Shown here: positions 13,253-20,582 of the stretch, one piece after another | How positions within the stretch are numbered: the first letter of the stretch is position 1 | How the letters are laid out: each line of letters begins with the position of its first letter | NCBI GenBank assembly: GCA_026770585.1 | Contig: MU646424.1 | Coordinates: forward strand, 530,477-553,774 | Origin: Baffinella frigidus | Lineage: Eukaryota; Cryptophyceae; Cryptomonadales; Baffinellaceae | DNA length: 23,298 nucleotides | Reading direction: 5' to 3' | Program-made: the position numbers and the translations under genes | The notes under the pieces: generated by a model | Database searches by the model: none | Told to the model about the DNA's origin: nothing | The model's input: the letters and a program-made list of their open reading frames with translations, nothing else

Positions 13253-16200
13253 GTGCGGATGAGGGCCCGCAGGAGCAGCCCCCCTTTCTGATTCTTGCCA
13301 GGCTTCGCGTCGCCTTGGAAAGCTCAGGTCAATTCACTCCCCGCCGAACCCTCGATTCCTCCGAAACGCACCCCACGAATCGCAGGTGGGAATGCTGCGG
13401 AGGACGAGAAGAAGGCCGATCGCCAGAAGCGCTTCGGCGCGGCAGCGGGCGCGGCGTGCGACGCGAGCGCCAAACAGGCGCTCGACACCGTCAAGAAGTC
13501 CGACAAGAAGGGCCAGGTGGTCAAGGGCTTTGTCGCGCAGCTCGCAGGCGCCGCGGGCGGGGGCAAGGACAAGCAGGGCGGCGGAGGGGGCGGCGCAGCG
13601 GCAGCAGCGGGCGGCGGCGGAGGTGGCGGAGGTGGCGGGGCTGCGGGGACGGGGCTCCTGGCAGCGGCGCCGGTGGGGATAGGCTTTCGGGGGGCGCGTC
13701 GGGATGGCACCAAGGATCCGAAGGTGCGTGCTCTGCCACCAGGTCTCAGGGTTGGAGCAAATCGACGATTTTTGATTTCCGATTCCTTCGAGAGTGAAGT
13801 CGGAATCCGACTTCAACGGCTCCAATTCCCCTTGAAATCGGGAAATCGAAAATCACCGATTTGCCCCACAGCCATGAGGGTTGGTGGTGAGAACCCCCCT
13901 CATATGATGTATTTATTGAGGGTATATTTATCCGGGGAAACCTATTTTTCTTTCATTTGATGGCAACGAAAATTGCTACACAATTTGTTCTTATTAGTAA
14001 TATTAGAGCATTTGTGTAGTAGAGCGTTTGCGGTAATTGTTGTCCGTTTTGGACGTACGGTTTTCCGGTTTTCCGGTTTTTTAAAATGTAGTAAAGGTCG
14101 TTGAATATTTTAAGTGGACACTTCTCTGGTACAAATGAAACGGGGGGGGGGCAAATGAAAACCGGAAAACCGGAAAACCGTACGTCCAAAACGGACAACA
14201 ATTACCGCAAACGCTCTAATTTTCGTTGCCATCAAATGAAAGAAAAATAGGTTTCCCCGGATAAATACGAGCTACAAACATTGAGCATCACATCTACGCG
14301 ATCGCTGGATGCGAGCGAGCGCTTGATCACTCCCGGCATGTTCTAGCTCTGTTTCAGTCTATTTGGTCTCACCAATGTGGTGAGACCAGGCTTTTTCAGC
14401 TCTCAAGTTGACGAATTTGTACCACGAGCCCAAGATGTCAACTTAAACATATTCAGCCAATCTCATATGGAAACACTTATAATTTACAAACCGAATTTCA
14501 ATCAGAATTACTACACGTTTGCTTTAATATTACTAGTAAAGATCGTTCTGTGCAGCAATTTTCATTGGATCCAATTTATAAATTACAAGTGTTTCCGTAT
14601 GATATCCGACTGAGGCAGCGCCAGATGTTGTGAGGCGAGGGCTGGGGATTTATCTCAGATAAACACTTTTAAAAGTCGTTTTCCTAAGTCAACTCCCCCA
14701 CAAAACTGTCCACTTATGCTTTACTCTGCGAGCCCGTACGCATAAGTTGACAGATCTGTGGGGGAGTTGACTTAGGAAAACGACTTTTAAAAGTGTTTAT
14801 CTGAGATAAGGATGTTCCGAGGCGAGGTTTGCGAGCAGGTCTCGAGACTTTGATCGAACTGATGACGTCTGGGGATGTTCCGAGGCGAGGGGTTTGAGGT
14901 GGACGCCTTACGTTTGTGGTCCGACGTCATGAGTTCAATGAAAGTCTCTCCTCCGAGCAGGTGCTCCTGCAAGAGTTCTGCTCGAAGCAGACGATCGCAC
15001 GCCCTCTTGTTCGCCCTGAATTTGCCGAATTCGTACCCCACACCCAGCACGTCAACTCAAGCAAAGTTAGCCGATATGAGCGAGGCAGAGCCAGATGTTT
15101 TGAGGCGATTTCTGGGGATGTATTGAGGCGAGGTTTGCGAGCAGGTTCTCTGTTTTCTGAAGGGCTCATAACCTTCCCGAGGGTGCGACCACGCCAGGGT
15201 GGAGGTGGGATTTTCATACACACTCGCTCGCGCTAAAAGTGTCTAGATGGCTTATCGTGGTACACATTTTTAAAATTCCGGCGGCAAAGAGCTCCAATTC
15301 CCATCCAACTTGTGACCTGGCGTGGCAGGTGCTCCTTTCAGAGTTCTGCTCGAAGCAGAAGATCGCGCGCCCGGGGGTCGTGACAGAGGCCGAGAAAGGC
15401 GGCTTCCGCGGGAAGTTCATCTTACACGCCAAGGTCAACACCACACCAGCCACTTAGCAGCCACGGGGGGCTTCACGGATGCAGTCCATCTAAACGATTG
15501 GTACTAGAATCACACCCCAAGAGCCACCTACACCAGAATGGTGTAGAGGGCTCGACTCTTTCCGAACGTTCTATTTGACGCGGAAGACTGCTGGAGGGGT
15601 TAGAGCGGTTTTCGCATCTGTCGGCCGCGACCCGGGATGAAATCATGAACAAGGGCTCCAATGCCAGCCACTTTTGACGTTTTTGTCAAAACCTAAAACT
15701 CTAAAACTTCAGGATCACGCCAAAAGTGGCCGGAATTGGAGCCCTTGTTCATGATTTCATCCCGGGTCGCGGCCGACAGATGAGAAAACCGCTCTAGCTC
15801 TCGTTGGGAGCGCCACTTTTGGCGTTCAGCTGTCCCAAAAGTGATCAATTCCCCCTTATTTCTTCCACGGGGATTGACTTTTGGCAACCCCGTCCAAGCT
15901 TCCGGGGGAAGTTCATCTTGCACGCCAAGGTCAACACCACACCAGCCACTTAGCAGCCACGGGGGGCTTCACGGATGCAGTCCATCTAAACGATTTTTAC
16001 TAGAATCTTATCCATTGCCCTCTAACCTAACCGGATTTTCACCTTGAATTCAAGGTGAAAAGGAACTCGGCCGCTGCGAAGTGGTTGTTTGAGGGGGGTC
16101 GGCTCTTTCCGAACGTCCGATTTGACGCCGAAGTATCCCAAAAGTACACGATTTCTCCTCATTTCTTCCACTGGGATTGACGTTTGGCAACCCCTTGAAT

Positions 16201-19200
16201 CTGGCGTGGACACGACACTCCGCACGACGCGTGCCTAACCCCCCTTTGTAAACACGTGCGTGTTGCGGCCATGCTGGAATCGTCGGATCCGACTTTTTCG
16301 ATTCCAGGCGGGCTTTTGAGCCATTCCCTCCGAATGTGGAGGGCTGCAGGCGGGAAATAGCTCACGCCACAGCCTCGATTTGGTCCGCTTCAGGGGGCTA
16401 GGAGTTGAATAGAGGCTCCTCACGGGCTGCTAGAGTCCTCGCGTCTAGTCCCACCGCTCTCCTTGGCTCCATACCGCGGTCGTGTATGTCAACGTAATCA
16501 ACCCCGCCTTTTCCCCCTCCTCCCTCTCAGAAGGGCGGGTCGGCCATGGTTCGCACAACCAAGGAAGCCACTGCCTCGATTTGGTCCGCTTCAGAGTGCC
16601 AGTAGTTGAACAGAGGCTCCTCCCTCTCAGGAGAGCCTATCAGGAGGGCGGGTCGGCCACGGTTCGCACAACCAGGCGGGAAATGGCTCAAACAACAGCC
16701 TCGATTTGGTCCGCTTCAGAAGGCTAGTTGTTAAACAGAGGCTCCTCCCTCCTCCCTATCAGGAGGGTGGGTCGGCGACGGTGCGCACAACCAAGGAAGT
16801 CTTCGCCACTTCCGACGAGGCGCAGCAGGCTGCTGCGGTAACCTCTCTACCCTCAACCCTAAACCCGGGACCCTGGACCTTGAACCCTAAACCCTAAACC
16901 CTAAAACCCTCAACCCCCATCCCTAAACCCTACACCCTAAACCCTCAACCCTGGACCCTGGACCCTGGACCTTGAATCCTAAAACCCCAAACCCTAAACC
17001 CTAAACCCTAAACAAAACACAAACCCTAAAAGGCGCAGCAGGCTGCTGCGGTAACCTCACTACCCTACACCCCGACCCTAAACCCCCAAAACCCAACGCT
17101 GAACCCTGAACCCTTGATCCCAAACCCTAACCCCCTCCCACCCTAAACCCTAAACCCCCCACCCCCCACCCTAAACCCTAACCCCTCAACCCTAAATCCT
17201 AAACCCTAAACCCGGGACCCTGAACCCTATATCCTAAACCCTAAACCTGGGACCCTGAACCCTGCACCCTGCACCCTGGACCCTGGACCCTGGACCCTGG
17301 ACCCTGGACCCTGGACCCTGAACCCTGGACCCTGGACCCTGGACCCTGGACCCTCGACCCTGAACCCGGGACCCTGAACCCTGGACCCTGAACCCTAAAC
17401 CCTAAACCCTAAACCCTAAACCTGGGACCCTGAACCCTGGACCCTGGACCCTGGACCCTGGACCTTGAACCCTAAAACACCAAACCCTAAACCCTAAACC
17501 CTGAACCCTAAACCCTAAACCCTAAACCCTAAACCCTAAACCCTAAACCCTAATCCCCAAACCCTAAACCCCAAACCCTAAACCCCAAACCCTAAACCCT
17601 AAGCCCTAAACCCCATACCCTAAACCTCAAACCCTAAACCCTAAACCCGAATCCCACAAGCAGGTGCTGGGCCTCTTCATCGTGGCAGGCGACCGTCGCA
17701 TGGACAGGCGAGTCCTCTTGCACTGCTAGCCAGGATTGTTTTGCTAAAGTCACCCCCCCCCTGAAACTGTCCACTTTAGAATCCCGGACGCCACAGGCGA
17801 GTCCCACGACTACCCACACAGTGGACTACGGACCTTTCATCAAAAGTCTACTTACCCCGTGGACAGTTAACTTTCAGGATTATCTAGTGCAAATTTGGTC
17901 ACGTTACTGCTAAATGGCTAGCTCTGCCTGAGTGAATCTGGGCTTCCAAAAATCAGTTTCAGGAACCCTTTTGGATTTCTGGTCTAAATGTGTTTCATGG
18001 CGAGCCCAGTTTTGCTCCGGTAGAGCTAGGAGTCCCACGACTGTGCCCTGCTAAACCGGGTTTGTTTTGGACCACACCTGCTCGAAATAGTTCCCGCGGG
18101 ACATGTGCCCTGAAGGTTGTGAGGCTCACGGCGCTGCAGGTTCCAAAGACATGCAGAACATGCACTGCCGGTCAGTGATGGCATCCCGGCGGGGGGTGAG
18201 GGGCCAGGGTTGAGGCGCCACGTTGGACGACGCGTTGAAGAGCTTGCCGACCACCACCGGGGACGGCCCGGGCCACCTGTCACTGATCGTCCGAATATTG
18301 AAACCAATATAAATGGGAAATTATTTATTATGGCGTTGTACTGGCATCTCGTCGACTTTGGAACTGCTCTCTTATCCCCTGCGCGTACAGACTGAACACC
18401 TGAGCAAGCGTGCACGCTTGCCCTCTGAAGCGGACCAAATCGAGGCTGTTGCTTGATCCACTTTGAAGTGCATGTAGACCGCGCACACAACCGGGCGGGT
18501 TCAGTCCACTCGTTGCTTCACTCGACGATTGCTTCACGCACGAATCGCGTGCCGGTCCCAACGGCTAGAGAGTGGGGGGGTGGGGCGGAGCGAGCGAGGG
18601 GGGAGAGGGGCAGCGAGAGCAGCTAGAGCAGTGTGGTCCTTACGGCTTCACTCGACGATTGCTTTACACACGAGCCGCTTTACAATCGCTTTACACGCGA
18701 ATCGCTTTACGGTCCCGCAGGCTGATCACTCATCTCCAGGCTTGAGCGTATTGCTCTCAATTACTGCAACTCTCGAGAATCGACGATTGCTTTACTCACG
18801 AGTCGCTTTACGTAAAATGTCGCTTGACGAACCCTGCGGGATCCGGGATATCCTGCAGGCTGATGCCCTCGGAGTGCGATTTCATCTCGGAACATACCAA
18901 AATATGTCCAGATAAAAAGGCGTCAGATAGCATCATTTCATGCCTAAAGTAGCATATACACCCTTACCTTCCGCGTGGAAAGACCAAGATAGCGGGACAT
19001 ATTCTGCCTTGTTCCGAAATTAGATTGCTTTACGCATGAGCCGCTTTACAATCGCTTTACACGCGAGCCACTTCACAATCCCGCAGGCTGATGCCCCCGG
19101 AGTACGGCTCGCTCTGGAAAGGCGCGGAACAGGATGAGGCGGCACGCACCAAAAAGGACGCCGACTGGGCCCAACGCAAGGCGGAGCAGGTACGTGTGTG

Positions 19201-20428
19201 TGGGGGGGGAAGCGAGGTTTAATAAGTTGACAAACACGACCGCTTCACGCTAGGGGGAGAGATGCGACGAGACCAGAGGGCCCAAACAGCCCGCTACCAC
19301 CCCGGAGGGTTCGTATGGGAGCTAGTACCACGCCGATTGGCCACAACGCAAGGCGGAGCAGGTTCCCTCCCTACTTTTAAATTTTATTATTCTTATGGGA
19401 TTTTAAGGTTTAGGGTGTGGGGTTTAGGCGCGGACCAAAGAGGACACCGCCTGGGCACACCGCATGGCGGAGTAGGTCCCCTCCCTACTTTTTTGTACCA
19501 CGCCAGAGGGATCGAAACATCCACTTTTGACATCTTTCAAGGGAGATGCCTTGCATTCTTAAGTCAACCGCGCCAGATCTGGCGCGGGTAAGGCGTTGGG
19601 TTCCTCGACCATTCTGGCGTGGTAGTTCTGCCTGAGTCGGCTTGCCGGACTCTTACTAAGTTGACCCGCTGGGCTTGCGGTACAAATCCGTCAACTTTGG
19701 AGCGAAAAAGAGCCCGGCTGTTGCGCAATGGGGACGATTCATTACATTCCAGCTTCCCTCCCTAGTTTTAGGTTGTAGTGTTTTTAGGATTTCAAGGTTT
19801 GGGGTTTAGGGTTTAGGGTTCAGGGGTTAGGCTGGCCACACCGCAAGGCGGAGCAGGTTCCCTCCCTAGGTTTAGGGTTTCGGGTTTAGGGTTTAGGGTG
19901 TTCACGAATACAGATTGCTGATGGAAGAGAGGATAGTCTAGCGCTGTCGCAGTCTGTTTTAATGGGGCAACTGACCAAAAAGGGGGTAGTTAGGCCTACG
20001 GCATTGCCTAGGACCTCCTACCGTAGGCCGAGACTTTTTGGTCCTGGGATCCCTCGGCCTACGGTAGGAGGTCCTAGGCAATGCCGTAGGCCTAACTACC
20101 CCATTTTCAGGCCGTTAGCCTATGAGTTTGGGCGCACCGATTTGGTGAGCCCGGGCTCTGTTCCGCCCCGAAGGTGACGGGGTTGTACCGCACGCCCAGC
20201 GTGTCAACTTGATGATAGTCGGTCAACTCGAGTGAGGCAGCACTAGACCCGCGCCCGTTTTGTATGGTAAAGCGCTTCGTTGGGATTGTAAAGCGATTCG
20301 TCAGTGTCTATAATTTGTAAAACGGTTCGTTGGTACCAACGCCTACCTTAAACCGCTTGCGCGATCTAATCGTGTGTGTGTGTGCGCGCGGATGGCAGGA
20401 GGCACAGGAGGTGTAATCGTGTGTGCGT

Positions 20429-20468
<40 letters not shown>

Positions 20469-20487
20469 GTGTGCGTGTGTGTGCGTA

Positions 20488-20582
<95 letters not shown>

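Noticed and set aside
13324-13825. Pro- and Arg-rich minus-strand frames opposite helicase exon 2
   Set aside because: They are mirror images of the Gly/Ala-rich plus-strand exon, which is supported by phase-consistent splicing.
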